Assembly: GCA_025210515.1 (NCBI GenBank)
Contig: JAOARM010000034.1
Coordinates: 62,001 to 126,000, forward strand
DNA from: Vallitalea sp.
GTDB lineage: Bacteria; Bacillota; Clostridia; Lachnospirales; Vallitaleaceae
Length of the DNA stretch: 64,000 nt
Direction: 5' to 3'
Below are positions 36,704-45,987 of the stretch, piece after piece. A program made the position numbers and the translations under genes. The notes under the pieces are model-generated. The model was given only the letters and a program-made list of their open reading frames with translations, searched no databases and was not told where the DNA came from. The number at the start of each line of letters is the position of its first letter. Position 1 is the stretch's first letter.

Positions 36704-36816
36704 AGCGGAGATTGTATAGGGTAATATGTAGCACGAGCCACGGACGGCGAGGTCAGCTATTTTAAACAGGACGTTTAACTAGCTGACGGAATATTACCCT
36801 ATACAATCGGAGCGGA
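36704..36816. repeat. GC-richer inverted-repeat element, possible MITE-like unit
   Basis: Perfect 18-base arms GATTGTATAGGGTAATAT (36710-36727) and its complement (36791-36808). Inside are a second hairpin GTCAGCTA/TAGCTGAC (36752-36759, 36780-36787) and, within it, TTAAAC/GTTTAA. The left interior reads GCACGAGCCACGGACGGCGA, far more GC-rich than the neighbourhood. AGCGGA occurs just outside both arms (36704-36709 and 36811-36816). It lies between queG and the RluA-family gene. No coding frame; mobile origin is an inference. Confidence 0.6.
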
Positions 36817-36836
36817 AACAACTCCTATTATCAAAA

Positions 36837-37799
36837 CTAAATACACAACCCACTCCATACTTCCATAAACCTACCCTCAACTTCAGAAACAAACTCTTTC
36901 CCATCCAAATAACTAAGCAATCCTCCACTAACATTAAACTTAACCTTATATGCGTGAAGCAACTGATAATCCACTCCAAACTGCAGCTTAATCTTGTCAT
37001 TAATCCGTCTATACCCATACTTATAATCTCCAATTAGTGGATGATTAATACTAGCCAAATGAGCTCTAATTTGATGAGATTTCCCAGTAATAATCTGAAC
37101 ATCTAATAATGTATATCCTTGTATGACTTTTAGAGGTGTATATATAGTCTTAATATAATTTCCTAAATTCTCTTTATTAGATATAGTCACCTTATTTGTA
37201 ATACTATCCTTAGAAAGATATCCATCTATTATAGCTTCATTATCTACCTTACCTGTTACAACACATTTATAATGCTTATCTAATTTCTTACTAGCAATAA
37301 GACGGTTTAGTTCTTGTAAAGCTAATATATTTTTCCCTGCTATAACTATACCACTTGTATTTCTATCCAATCTATTACATATACCTGGTCTAAAACCTTT
37401 AGTAATACTTGGATCATAATCACCTATATTAATAAGATAAGCTGTAACCTCATCAACTAATGAAACACTTCCTTCTTTATCTGGCTGAGATAATAACCCT
37501 ACAGGTTTATTACAAATAAGTATATTTTCATCTTCATATATTACTTCAAAAGTAATATTAATATCATTATTAACATCCAAGCAAGAAAACTTATCAATGG
37601 TTTCGGGTGACATATATACTTGAAATACATCATTTTCTTTCAATATTTCATTGCCTACAATTCTTTTTTTATTAAGTTTTATTCTCTTCTTTCTCAGCAT
37701 TTTATATATAAAGCTTTTTGAAGCTTTATTAAAATATTTTAATAAATATTTATCTGCTCTTTGATTAACTTCTTCTTTCGTAATTATTATTTCTTTCAT
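36837..37799 (-). CDS. RluA family RNA pseudouridine synthase
   Basis: 320 residues: N-terminal S4 RNA-binding domain (KYLLKYFNKASKSFIYKMLRKKRIKL...) and catalytic domain. The catalytic Asp is in CNRLDRNTSGIVIAGK; the family consensus usually has His where this has Asn, which is common in this subfamily. Other motifs: NKPVGLLSQPD and QIITGKSHQIRAHLASINHPLIGD. The target uridine in rRNA or tRNA cannot be told. AGGAAAATTAT precedes the ATG. The C-terminal tail is longer than in RluD and lies close to the inverted-repeat element. Confidence 0.9.
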   Translation of the reverse strand: MKEIIITKEEVNQRADKYLLKYFNKASKSFIYKMLRKKRIKLNKKRIVGNEILKENDVFQVYMSPETIDKFSCLDVNNDINITFEVIYEDENILICNKPVGLLSQPDKEGSVSLVDEVTAYLINIGDYDPSITKGFRPGICNRLDRNTSGIVIAGKNILALQELNRLIASKKLDKHYKCVVTGKVDNEAIIDGYLSKDSITNKVTISNKENLGNYIKTIYTPLKVIQGYTLLDVQIITGKSHQIRAHLASINHPLIGDYKYGYRRINDKIKLQFGVDYQLLHAYKVKFNVSGGLLSYLDGKEFVSEVEGRFMEVWSGLCI

Positions 37800-37837
37800 A
37801 TAATTTTCCTATTCTTCCTAGATAATATATGTATTAT

Positions 37838-38407
37838 TTATATTGCATTATCAAGTAATAAGTTAGCTAGATTAACTTGTTTCGTAGTATCTATATTATT
37901 CAGTTTTCCTTTCAACTGATTCTTAACATAGTTATATATATCTTCATCGTTGTTAAATATTTTGATATCTACTAAATATCCCTTTGGTCTAACTAATTTA
38001 TCTACTAGTTCCTTATATTCCATAAGCTCTTTTCTAGTTGTATCATTACTAATTAGTAAAACAAGCTCATTGTCGCTAACAACTATTGATTCATAGAACA
38101 ACGTCTTTTTTCCTCTTACTATACCAAGACTTGCTAGATATACTAATTTATCTGTAACAGCTTCAAGCTTACGATAACTATTTTCATTTCCTTCCTTATA
38201 TCTTGTATATAAGATTAATTTCACAACAAACTGTGCTTCAGGGAGTGCAAGTAGAACTGTTATTAGTAATAAAACATTCCCCTCAGTATAGATAAATGTA
38301 TTCATACAATATAGTATAGCCATAACTATAAATCCTATTATAGCCCCTATTAAATAAACTTTTTGTTGTGATTTTATATAACCGTATTCTCCTTTTGGTT
38401 GTCTCAT
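37838..38407 (-). CDS. Hypothetical two-helix membrane protein
   Basis: 189 residues. Two adjacent helices (VYLIGAIIGFIVMAILYCM and VLLLITVLLALPEAQFVVKLIL) and a cytosolic domain with TDKLVYLASLGIVRGKKTLFYESIVVSDNELVLLI. The latter has the look of a conserved clostridial domain of unknown function. GAAGGTT precedes the ATG; 38 bases upstream of the RluA-family gene on the same strand, so probably co-transcribed. Confidence 0.75.
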   Translation of the reverse strand: MRQPKGEYGYIKSQQKVYLIGAIIGFIVMAILYCMNTFIYTEGNVLLLITVLLALPEAQFVVKLILYTRYKEGNENSYRKLEAVTDKLVYLASLGIVRGKKTLFYESIVVSDNELVLLISNDTTRKELMEYKELVDKLVRPKGYLVDIKIFNNDEDIYNYVKNQLKGKLNNIDTTKQVNLANLLLDNAI

Positions 38408-38503
38408 GTTATAACCTTCTTTCTAGTATACTAATACACCTAACTCCTTTTCTTGTAGATTATATCATAAATTGACATTATTGAAAATAAAGGAAATATA
38501 TTT

Positions 38504-39058
38504 CTATACTTTATTAAGTTCATTCCAATCTTTTCTAGTCATTACATATTGAATATGATTGACATAATTTCCACTGAGTATTTGAGCATTCTTTTTTAAT
38601 CCATGTTGTTTAAAATTAAGTCTCTCTGGTATTGCTCTACTTTTCGTATTATCTTCTGCTACATAGATATATACAATATTTAGCTTAATATTATCAAATA
38701 CCATATTAAGTAAACTCTTACAACAGCTAGTCATAATTCCTCTACCTTGATAGTCTTCTGCAAGCCAGTATCCAATAGATGTAGACTTGTCACTCCATTC
38801 AATACCGTGAAGTCCAATTTTACCTACTATTTTATCTTTGTATATAACATTACATTGAAAACCATTATTACTAGCATACTGATGCATTGCTTTATATGCA
38901 GAATATTTGCAATCCCTTGGGCTTTTTACTAAATCAACCCATGATAACCATTTTTTTAGATGTTCTCTTGATGAATCTATTACTTTATAAACCTCTTCAG
39001 AATCTGTTACATGAGTTAACCGAAGAGAAATATTTTTATTAACTACATGCTCAAACAT
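38504..39058 (-). CDS. GNAT family N-acetyltransferase (RimL-like)
   Basis: 184 residues. RimJ/RimL-type pattern: LRLTHVTDSEEVYKVIDSSREHLKKWLSWVD, IGLHGIEWSDKSTSIGYWLAEDYQGRGIMTSC (acetyl-CoA pyrophosphate loop) and AEDNTKSRAIPERLNFKQHG. Could modify ribosomal proteins or an antibiotic; the substrate is unknown. GAGAGGATG precedes the ATG. The terminator at 39138-39166 separates it from the hydrolase gene upstream. Confidence 0.9.
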   Translation of the reverse strand: MFEHVVNKNISLRLTHVTDSEEVYKVIDSSREHLKKWLSWVDLVKSPRDCKYSAYKAMHQYASNNGFQCNVIYKDKIVGKIGLHGIEWSDKSTSIGYWLAEDYQGRGIMTSCCKSLLNMVFDNIKLNIVYIYVAEDNTKSRAIPERLNFKQHGLKKNAQILSGNYVNHIQYVMTRKDWNELNKV

Positions 39059-39137
39059 AAAACTTTCATCCTCTCAAATAAAAACATATACTATATTATA
39101 CTCTTATAAGCTTATCTGATTTCAATAAATAGGCAAG

Positions 39138-39166
39138 AAAAAAAGAGAACAAACTGTTTATTCTCT
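39138..39166 (-). terminator. Rho-independent terminator
   Basis: Minus-strand stem AGAGAA-x-AAAC / GTTT-x-TTCTCT followed by seven T. It lies downstream of the alpha/beta hydrolase gene and upstream of the GNAT gene. Confidence 0.7.
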
Positions 39167-39229
39167 AATAGGTTTTGACGTTTCAACAACACCATGGATA
39201 TGATCTGTAGATATTTATGTTCAATTAAA

Positions 39230-39269
39230 GGGAAAATTTGAATTACCTATTGGTGATTAAAATTTTCCC
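39230..39269 (-). terminator. Hairpin right after the hydrolase stop
   Basis: Perfect arms GGGAAAATTT and AAATTTTCCC with a 20-base loop that contains ACC/GGT. On the minus strand only TTTAATT follows, so it is a weaker terminator that may act together with the one at 39138. Confidence 0.5.
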
Positions 39270-39284
39270 TATTCATTAAAAGTA

Positions 39285-40217
39285 TTAATTATTTTTCATG
39301 AAATCGATTAATATTTTGTTAATTTCATTTGAAAACTCATATTGTGCTAAATGAGATGCATTTTTTAATTCATAATAATTAATATTAGGAATTAGTTCTC
39401 TTAACCTTCCCATTGATTCTTTTGATATGCTTTTATCATTCTCACCCCATGTTAATAATACTGGTATATCTAGCTCTTTAACTTTCTCATAATATGGAGT
39501 GGCATCTTTTATTGCATCTCCTCTCATATTAGCAAGAACAGCTCTCTTTTTTCCTTTGAATTTCATTTGTTTCTTTAATTTCTCTGTAAGCTCTTGTTTT
39601 ACATCTGTTGAATATAGCACTTTAGGGTTAGTTAATGATTTATCTCCTGTAGCTTTCATTATGTATTCTCCAATACACTTACTTTGTAGTAACGAAGCCA
39701 TCTTAGCATTATTAAAACTATCAAAAAGCGGTGCTAGAAAAGCTATTTTTTCAACTTCTGTTGGATGTGATGCAGCAAAATAAGCACAAATACTTCCTCC
39801 TTGAGAAGTTCCTACTAGAGAAACAGGTGTAGTTATCTCAAGCTTATCAATAAGCTCTAATAATTGTCTGTCATATAAATCTCTATTATATTTTTCAAGT
39901 TTAGGTCTATCGGAATACCCGTGTCCAAATATATCATATCTAAGCACTCTATATCCCTCATCTACTAATGCATCAATGTTATTATCCCATGTTATTAAAG
40001 GTGCAGCATTTCCATGAACTAATATTATTGTCTTTCCTTCTTCTGATCCTTTTAATTCATAGTGTGTATAGCCATCAGAAAGTTCAATAAAATTACCTCC
40101 TAACTCAGCTCTCACCTCATCACTAAGTACCTCTGTTTCCATATCCCTTTTTAAATATGGCAATAGCAGAATTAGTAACAGAATAACAAATACACTTATT
40201 ATTATTTTTTTCTTCAC
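39285..40217 (-). CDS. Membrane-anchored alpha/beta hydrolase
   Basis: 310 residues from a GTG start: basic residues, one membrane helix (IIISVFVILLLILLLPYL) and an extracytoplasmic hydrolase domain. Motifs: LVHGNAAPLITWDNN, nucleophile in LVGTSQGGSICAYFA, acid in LLTWGENDKSIS, and His in KNASHLAQYEF: a full catalytic triad. Substrate unknown; ester or lactone hydrolysis is possible. The GTG at 40217 has AAGGAGGG upstream; a longer frame exists but has no site. Confidence 0.88.
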   Translation of the reverse strand: MKKKIIISVFVILLLILLLPYLKRDMETEVLSDEVRAELGGNFIELSDGYTHYELKGSEEGKTIILVHGNAAPLITWDNNIDALVDEGYRVLRYDIFGHGYSDRPKLEKYNRDLYDRQLLELIDKLEITTPVSLVGTSQGGSICAYFAASHPTEVEKIAFLAPLFDSFNNAKMASLLQSKCIGEYIMKATGDKSLTNPKVLYSTDVKQELTEKLKKQMKFKGKKRAVLANMRGDAIKDATPYYEKVKELDIPVLLTWGENDKSISKESMGRLRELIPNINYYELKNASHLAQYEFSNEINKILIDFMKNN

Positions 40218-40406
40218 CAAATCACCCTCCTTATTAAATACGTTATAACTCATTTATAAATCTGGTAAATATATAAAATAAATTAATTATATTTTACCAT
40301 AATTGATATTGACTATCAATATTATTTATAAATTAATGATATTTATGCATAGCACCTCTTCTTAAATAAATAGCATATATTCTATAATAATTTTAATTCT
40401 AATATG

Positions 40407-40441
40407 AAAAAGGAACTGTCAGATAACAATCTAACAATTCC
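40407..40441 (-). terminator. Rho-independent terminator of the thi operon
   Basis: Minus strand: GGAATTGTTAGA pairs with TCTGACAGTTCC (two mismatches/wobbles) and is followed by five T. It lies 52 bases after the thiC stop. Confidence 0.75.
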
Positions 40442-40493
40442 TTATACATAAGTCATAACTTATATTTCACTACTATATAATATTAAGCAAATA

Positions 40494-41804
40494 TTAATCT
40501 CTTAAAATATTAATATCTTCTCCGTTAAGTACTTTATTAAGATTACGAACTGCACACATTTTTCCACACATTGAACATGATTTTTCATCTTCTGGTTTTG
40601 AACTTTCACGATAAGCTTTGGCTTTATCTGGGTCAATTGCAAGTTCAAACATTTTATCCCAATCTAATTGTTGTCTAGCATAACTCATTTCATTATCCCA
40701 TACTCTTGAATCAGGAATTTTTTTGCCTATATCTCCTGCATGAGCAGCGATTTTACTTGCTATAATTCCTTCTTTCATATCTTCTACTGTTGGAAGTCTT
40801 AGATGCTCTGCTGGAGTAACATAACATAAGAAATCAGCTCCACTTGCTGCAGCAATAGCTCCACCAATAGCTCCTGTAATATGGTCGTATCCTGGTGCTA
40901 TATCTGTAACAAGTGGCCCTAATACATAGAATGGTGCTCCATGACAAAGTCTTTTTTCAAGTAACATATTAGCTTTTATTTCATCTATTGCCATATGTCC
41001 TGGTCCTTCTATCATTACTTGTACATTTTTCGCCCATGCTCGTTTTGTTAATTCACCAAGTACAATTAATTCTTTTACTTGACTTGCATCAGTAGAATCG
41101 GCAATTGCACCTGGTCTACAAGCATCTCCTAAGCTAATAGTAATATCATACTTAGCACATATATCCAGTAACTCATCATAATATTCATAGAATGGATTTT
41201 CTTTCTTATTAAGTTGCATCCATGCAAACATTAATGAACCGCCTCTTGATACTAAGTTCATTAATCTTGGGTTTCTTCTAAATGTAGATGCAGTTTCTTT
41301 ATTAATTCCAGCATGTATAGTTACAAAGTCTACACCGTCTTTACCATGTTTCTCAACTACATCCAAAAATTCTTTTGCTGAAATATCTTTTAATTCTTTA
41401 TCATAAAAACCTAATGCATCATATACTGGAACAGTTCCAATCATTGCTGGTGACATATCAATTAGTTTAGTTCTAAACTCTTGAGTTTTTCCGTAATTAC
41501 TTAAATCCATTATTGATTCTACATTCATGTCAATAGCTGTTTGAACTTTTTCAATCTCTCTATCTAAATCATAGCTATCTTTTGATATACCAAGATTAAC
41601 ATTAATTTTAGTTCTAAGTCCTTCTCCAACACCTTCTGGGTTAATACTTGTATGATTTTTATTTGCTGGAATAACAACTGTTCCTTTTGCTATTTTGCTA
41701 CATAAAACTTCTACATCTATATTTTCCTTTTTTGCTACAACTTCCATTTCTTTTGTTATAATACCTTTTCTAGCTGCATCCATTTGAGTCGTATAATTAT
41801 TCAT
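40494..41804 (-). CDS. thiC: Phosphomethylpyrimidine synthase ThiC
   Basis: Radical-SAM enzyme that converts AIR to HMP-phosphate, the pyrimidine of thiamine. 436 residues, the usual bacterial core length. Motifs: [71 protein letters not shown] and the C-terminal cluster ligands [12 protein letters not shown] (C-x2-C-x4-C). AAAGGATG precedes the ATG. Last gene of the riboswitch-controlled operon, 57 bases after thiE. Confidence 0.97.
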   Translation of the reverse strand: MNNYTTQMDAARKGIITKEMEVVAKKENIDVEVLCSKIAKGTVVIPANKNHTSINPEGVGEGLRTKINVNLGISKDSYDLDREIEKVQTAIDMNVESIMDLSNYGKTQEFRTKLIDMSPAMIGTVPVYDALGFYDKELKDISAKEFLDVVEKHGKDGVDFVTIHAGINKETASTFRRNPRLMNLVSRGGSLMFAWMQLNKKENPFYEYYDELLDICAKYDITISLGDACRPGAIADSTDASQVKELIVLGELTKRAWAKNVQVMIEGPGHMAIDEIKANMLLEKRLCHGAPFYVLGPLVTDIAPGYDHITGAIGGAIAAASGADFLCYVTPAEHLRLPTVEDMKEGIIASKIAAHAGDIGKKIPDSRVWDNEMSYARQQLDWDKMFELAIDPDKAKAYRESSKPEDEKSCSMCGKMCAVRNLNKVLNGEDINILRD

Positions 41805-41861
41805 ATATATTCATCCTTTCGAGTTTATAAAATCCTATTATATTTAGCTAATCATTCCATT

Positions 41862-42476
41862 TTATTTCAACATATTATTTAATTGATTTACTTTTTCTTT
41901 GATGTTGTTAGAATCATAAATCTCAGAAATAACTGCTATTGCATCAACATTAGTTACTATTTCTGTAGTCAAATTATCCGCTGTTATCCCACCAATACCT
42001 ACAATTGATATAGGAACAGCATTTTTAATATTAATTAGTGTTTGGATATCTATAGTCTTAGCATTGATTTTAGTAGGTGATGGATATAGAGCTCCAACTC
42101 CTAGATAATCGGCTCCTTGCTCGTATGCCTTTATAGCTTGGTCAACTGTTTTAGTAGTTGCGCCAATTATAAAATCATTTCCCATAGTATTTCTGGCTTT
42201 GTCAATATTGATGTCATCTTGTCCAAGATGTACCCCATCTGCACCTACTTCTATTGCAATATCCACGTCATCATTAATTATTAATTTTGTATTATATTTA
42301 TGGCATAATCCTTTTAATATATGTGACTGATTACATTGTGTTAGTTTATCATTATCTTTACTTCTATATTGTAATATTCTAACTCCTTCACTAAGTGCTT
42401 CTTCTGTCTTAGTTAGGAGTACATTAAAGTCTATATAATCTTTAGTTATTAGGTAGATGTCTTTATCAAACTTCAT
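41862..42476 (-). CDS. thiE: Thiamine-phosphate synthase ThiE
   Basis: Joins HMP-PP and thiazole phosphate. 204-residue TIM barrel: ILQYRSKD, LIINDDVDIAIEVGADGVHLGQDD, GATTKTVDQA, GADYLGVGALYPSPTKINA and VGIGGITADN. Overlaps the end of thiM by 11 bases; AGGAAAGG precedes the ATG. Confidence 0.96.
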   Translation of the reverse strand: MKFDKDIYLITKDYIDFNVLLTKTEEALSEGVRILQYRSKDNDKLTQCNQSHILKGLCHKYNTKLIINDDVDIAIEVGADGVHLGQDDINIDKARNTMGNDFIIGATTKTVDQAIKAYEQGADYLGVGALYPSPTKINAKTIDIQTLINIKNAVPISIVGIGGITADNLTTEIVTNVDAIAVISEIYDSNNIKEKVNQLNNMLK

Positions 42477-43290
42477 ATATATTTACCTTTCCTCTATGTA
42501 TAAGATTTTCTTTTTTTATATTATATATAGTATCAAGTAATCTTATTTTATATGTACCTACTCCTTCATTAGCATCAAGGTTTTTCTCTACATAATCAGC
42601 CGCTACATTCATTGCTACAATACCATATACACTACTTATAAATGGATCACAACATCTAGCTAATGATACGGCAATTAGTGGGTTTATCATACAACCTATA
42701 CCTGTAATATAAGTAAGCATTGAAGAACCGCCTTCAATTTTTGCTATATATTTATTATTACATACTGTATCTATATTACCTGTTATTGATGCAACTGTGT
42801 CAAATTTCTGTGCTACTAAAGTTCCAATAATATCAATATTATCATTAACTACTTCTTCACAATCAACACCTTTAGCTAATGTTTTATATCCTAGCAGAGC
42901 TTTCATCTCAGATATATTACCTTTTACTATATCTACTTTATAATTATTAAGAATCTCTAATACAAAATCCAATCTAAATTTTGAAGAAGCTACACCTACT
43001 GGGTCAAGAATAACTGGTATATTAATATGATTTGCCACTTTTATTGCTTTTCTCATTGATTTTATTTTGTTAGTTGTTAACATACCAATATTAATAACTA
43101 AACATGCGCAATTTGATGTTATTTCTTCCACTTCTTCAAATGCTTCTGCCATTATTGGACTACCTCCAAATGCTAATGTCATATTAGCAACATCATTAAT
43201 AGTCACATAATTAGTTATAAAATGTATTAATGGTTTATTAGAGTCTTCTATAATATTATGAGTAATATTATTAAAATCTAACTTATTCAT
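42466..43290 (-). CDS. thiM: Hydroxyethylthiazole kinase ThiM
   Basis: Phosphorylates salvaged thiazole (THZ). 274 residues. PfkB-like/ribokinase fold: LIHFITNYVTINDVANM, GGSPIMAEAFEEVEEI, ILDPVGVASSKFRLD, IVKGNISEMKALLG and SSMLTYITGIGCMINPLIA (anion hole and catalytic region). Alternative roles in the family are few. GAAAGG precedes the ATG; 44 bases after thiD. With ThiW it points to thiazole salvage. Confidence 0.95.
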   Translation of the reverse strand: MNKLDFNNITHNIIEDSNKPLIHFITNYVTINDVANMTLAFGGSPIMAEAFEEVEEITSNCACLVINIGMLTTNKIKSMRKAIKVANHINIPVILDPVGVASSKFRLDFVLEILNNYKVDIVKGNISEMKALLGYKTLAKGVDCEEVVNDNIDIIGTLVAQKFDTVASITGNIDTVCNNKYIAKIEGGSSMLTYITGIGCMINPLIAVSLARCCDPFISSVYGIVAMNVAADYVEKNLDANEGVGTYKIRLLDTIYNIKKENLIHRGKVNIYEV

Positions 43291-43334
43291 ATTATTACCT
43301 TTCGTCTATTGTATCTAAATTCTAAAATAATGTT

Positions 43335-44111
43335 TTACACATTGAAGTGATTAACAGGTCCATCTCCTGCACCTATTGAAAAACCACCTTCAATAGCTTT
43401 TGTAATATAGTTCTTAGCTAACTTCACTGATTCATTAATATCAAAACCTTTACTAAGATTAGATGCAATTGCAGAAGATAATGCACATCCTGTTCCATGA
43501 GTATTTGGATTATCGATTTTATTATGTTTATAATAGCTAAAGTTTTTACCATCATATAAAACATCACAAGCTACATCTTCTAGATGGCCACCTTTTACCA
43601 ATACATTACTTGAACCAAGATTATGCAATTTCTTACATGCTTCTTTCATATGTTCTACTGACTTAATCGTAGTATCTGTTAATAAACCAGCTTCAAGTAT
43701 ATTTGGTGTTATAAGATGACACATTGGAAACATTTCTTGAACGAGAGTTTCAATTGCATCACCTTTTAGAAGGATTCTACCTGTTGTAGATACCATTACT
43801 GGATCAAGAACTATTTTAGGCAGATTATATTTTTTCAGTGTTTCTATAATAGCAGAAATTATTTTCTTATTAAATAACATCCCTATTTTAATACTATCAA
43901 CATGTATATCTTCAAAAATTGCTTCTATTTGTTTAGTTACTGTAATAGCTTCTAAACCTTGTATATAGGAAACAGATGTAGTATTTTGAGCTGTAACTGC
44001 TGTAATTACACTCATACCATATACACCATGAGCCGCAAAAGTTTTAAGATCTCCTTGAATCCCTGCTCCTCCACTACTATCTGATCCTGCTATAGTTAAT
44101 GCTGTGTACAT
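43335..44111 (-). CDS. thiD: HMP/HMP-P kinase ThiD
   Basis: Phosphorylates HMP and HMP-P to HMP-PP. 258 residues. Motifs: TIAGSDSSGGAGIQGDLKTF, VLDPVMVSTTGRILLKGDAI, PNILEAGLL, VLVKGGHL and NTHGTGCALSSAIASNL (catalytic). The ATG shares its A with the thiW stop (TAATG) and is preceded by GAAGGT: coupled translation. Confidence 0.96.
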   Translation of the reverse strand: MYTALTIAGSDSSGGAGIQGDLKTFAAHGVYGMSVITAVTAQNTTSVSYIQGLEAITVTKQIEAIFEDIHVDSIKIGMLFNKKIISAIIETLKKYNLPKIVLDPVMVSTTGRILLKGDAIETLVQEMFPMCHLITPNILEAGLLTDTTIKSVEHMKEACKKLHNLGSSNVLVKGGHLEDVACDVLYDGKNFSYYKHNKIDNPNTHGTGCALSSAIASNLSKGFDINESVKLAKNYITKAIEGGFSIGAGDGPVNHFNV

Positions 44112-44608
44112 TATATTGATACCTTCTTCATAACGATTTTTTTAAGCGCAGTTAATTCAAATAATAAAATAGCAATAACGGCTCCTGAAAAAGAACTTAC
44201 CATAAATGGAATAACAAACGCAAATATTGCTGCATTTTTACCCATAAATAATATTGCAATTGGACAGGCAACAATAGCTCCAATAATTCCTGTTCCAATA
44301 ACTTCTCCTAGTGCTGCTACATATGTATTAGCAAACCTCTTATACATTAGACCTGCAAGTAATGCCCCGAATATACTGCCAGGAAATGCAAATAGTGTTC
44401 CAAGGCCCAATAAATTTCTAATAATAGAGATTACAAATGCGTTCATCACCGCGTATATAGGGCCTAATAAAATAGCTGATATAACATTAATTAAGTGTTG
44501 CCATGGAAAACATTTTGTTGCCCCAACTGGTATGTGATAAGGGCTAAGTATTACTCCTAGTGCTATTAGCACTCCGCATAAAGCTGTTTTTCTAGTATCA
44601 AATTTCAT
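44111..44608 (-). CDS. thiW: Thiazole transporter component ThiW
   Basis: About 165 residues with five to six hydrophobic helices. The sequence ALGVILSPYHIPVGATKCFPWQHLINVI is the ThiW hallmark; MNAFVISIIRNLLGLGTLFAFPGS and GTGIIGAIVACPIAIL follow. ThiW is the substrate-binding (S) component of an ECF-type transporter predicted to take up the thiazole moiety; the energising module must be elsewhere. First gene downstream of the TPP riboswitch. The ATG at 44608 is preferred over one three codons upstream that touches the AAAGGA site. Confidence 0.92.
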   Translation of the reverse strand: MKFDTRKTALCGVLIALGVILSPYHIPVGATKCFPWQHLINVISAILLGPIYAVMNAFVISIIRNLLGLGTLFAFPGSIFGALLAGLMYKRFANTYVAALGEVIGTGIIGAIVACPIAILFMGKNAAIFAFVIPFMVSSFSGAVIAILLFELTALKKIVMKKVSI

Positions 44609-44688
44609 TTGAATCATATCCTTTCATATTTTAATTTATAAAATATTACGGAGTAAAGCATATGTAAATATGAAAATAATAATAGAAC

Positions 44689-44717
44689 AAAAAAGACAAC
44701 CCAGAAAGGATTGCCTT
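44689..44717 (-). terminator. Riboswitch-controlled terminator upstream of thiW
   Basis: Minus strand: AAGGCAATCC pairs fully (two wobbles) with GGGTTGTCTT around the loop TTTCT, followed by six T. It sits between the TPP aptamer and thiW and is the likely expression platform: TPP binding favours termination. Confidence 0.8.
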
Positions 44718-44749
44718 AATATCATTTAAACAAATCATAATATTACGAT

Positions 44750-44838
44750 AAGCTTCCCTCCGCTGGTACTAACCAGATCAGGTTATAGGGTCACAGAATA
44801 TCGTTCTTAATCTCAGCTGGCAACACCAGCACCCCTAG
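44750..44838 (-). promoter_or_regulatory. TPP (THI-box) riboswitch aptamer
   Basis: Minus-strand consensus elements in order: GGGGTGC, GCTGAGATTAAGAAC, GACCCTATAACCTGATCTGG, TTAGTACCAGCG and GAGGGAAG. All conserved TPP-binding parts are present. It precedes thiW-thiD-thiM-thiE-thiC. A weak promoter (TTGATT, 17 bases, TACCAT) is visible on the minus strand near 44870-44905. The rest of the gap (44844-45080) holds nothing else I recognise. Confidence 0.97.
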
Positions 44839-45080
44839 CATAAATATAATTTTAAATTCGGTTATATGGTAGCATATTTTACACATATAATCAATAGTAT
44901 TTTTGAGAATCATTTATATACAAACACTATCACCTTTACTTCAATATTATTTGCTTCAATTATACATTCTACTTCAACCTATTAAGTTATTTTACTATTA
45001 ATTACTCACATAATATATTATTGCATCTTAATTCTTATGTTGGGGGAGGTTAAAAACACATTATTATCAGTTGTAACATC

Positions 45081-45911
45081 CTAATTAGCTTTCACAAGTT
45101 CAACTGGAATGTATTTCTCATCATATAATACTTTTGAATGATTTTTTATAATTAGAGTTTTTCTAACCTTGTTTCCAGTTACTTTATCGATTTCACTTCT
45201 ATATACTTCATTATTTCTATAATAAGATTCATTTTCTTTTGAAAAATAGTTATTTTCTTCCTTAACATGGTATGTATACTCTAACTCCTCATTACATCTT
45301 AATTCACCACAAAGATATTCTTCAGTAGTATATGTAAATAGTTGAAAAGTTTTATTAGTATTATTAACAAATTGATAATCGAGATAATTATACATAATAG
45401 ATGTACCCGTCCCAAAAGGAATTTGTCTTCCATAGTCTGGAAACATATCAATCTGATTATGATGATGATGTTCAATAATCGTTAAAGGACTATGTAAAAT
45501 CATCCAATGTATCAAATTTGTAAATTGACACATACCCCCACCAATTCCTCTATCTACGTCCCCAGACTTTATAGTTAAACCTTCTTTATATCCCTTTTTC
45601 TTAGTACATTTTCCAACTAATCTCCAAAATGAAAAGATTTCATTTGGTTTAATTATTATTCCATTTACTTTGGGTGTAGCTAACCCAAGATTAGTTGCTT
45701 TATTTTCTTGTAATTGCATATCAACATTACCTAATTTTCTTCTTATTAGAGATTTATGTTCATATATTTTAACTGGTAGTTTGTCAGTTTTTCTAACAGA
45801 TACAAAGCTACGTCTATTAATAATCCATTGTAATCTTCTAATAAATATTCCCTTTATTACAGAAATCTTATATGTAAAGGGATTCCATTCACAAAATAAT
45901 TTTCTTGCCAT
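45081..45911 (-). CDS. VanW family protein
   Basis: 276 residues from MARKLFCEWNPFTYKISVIKG. Core motifs: PNEIFSFWRLVGKCTKKKGYKEGLTI, GIGGGMCQFTNLIHWMILHSPL, ERHHHxxD-like IEHHHHNQIDMFPDYGRQIPFGTGTSIMYNYLDYQF. VanW is an accessory gene of VanB-type glycopeptide resistance clusters, but stand-alone members are common in clostridia, and its biochemical role is unknown. No other van gene is present nearby. The ATG at 45911 has GAGGTG upstream. Confidence 0.9.
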   Translation of the reverse strand: MARKLFCEWNPFTYKISVIKGIFIRRLQWIINRRSFVSVRKTDKLPVKIYEHKSLIRRKLGNVDMQLQENKATNLGLATPKVNGIIIKPNEIFSFWRLVGKCTKKKGYKEGLTIKSGDVDRGIGGGMCQFTNLIHWMILHSPLTIIEHHHHNQIDMFPDYGRQIPFGTGTSIMYNYLDYQFVNNTNKTFQLFTYTTEEYLCGELRCNEELEYTYHVKEENNYFSKENESYYRNNEVYRSEIDKVTGNKVRKTLIIKNHSKVLYDEKYIPVELVKAN

Positions 45912-45987
45912 TTTTGACACCTCTTCATCTGTTTCCAAAACATGTATTAATTTTCTTCCTATTATATAATCACTATGATAAAGAAAA

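Noticed and set aside
45081-45911. Glycopeptide resistance cluster
   Set aside because: Only VanW is present; no vanH, ligase, vanX or two-component genes are near. Stand-alone VanW proteins are common.
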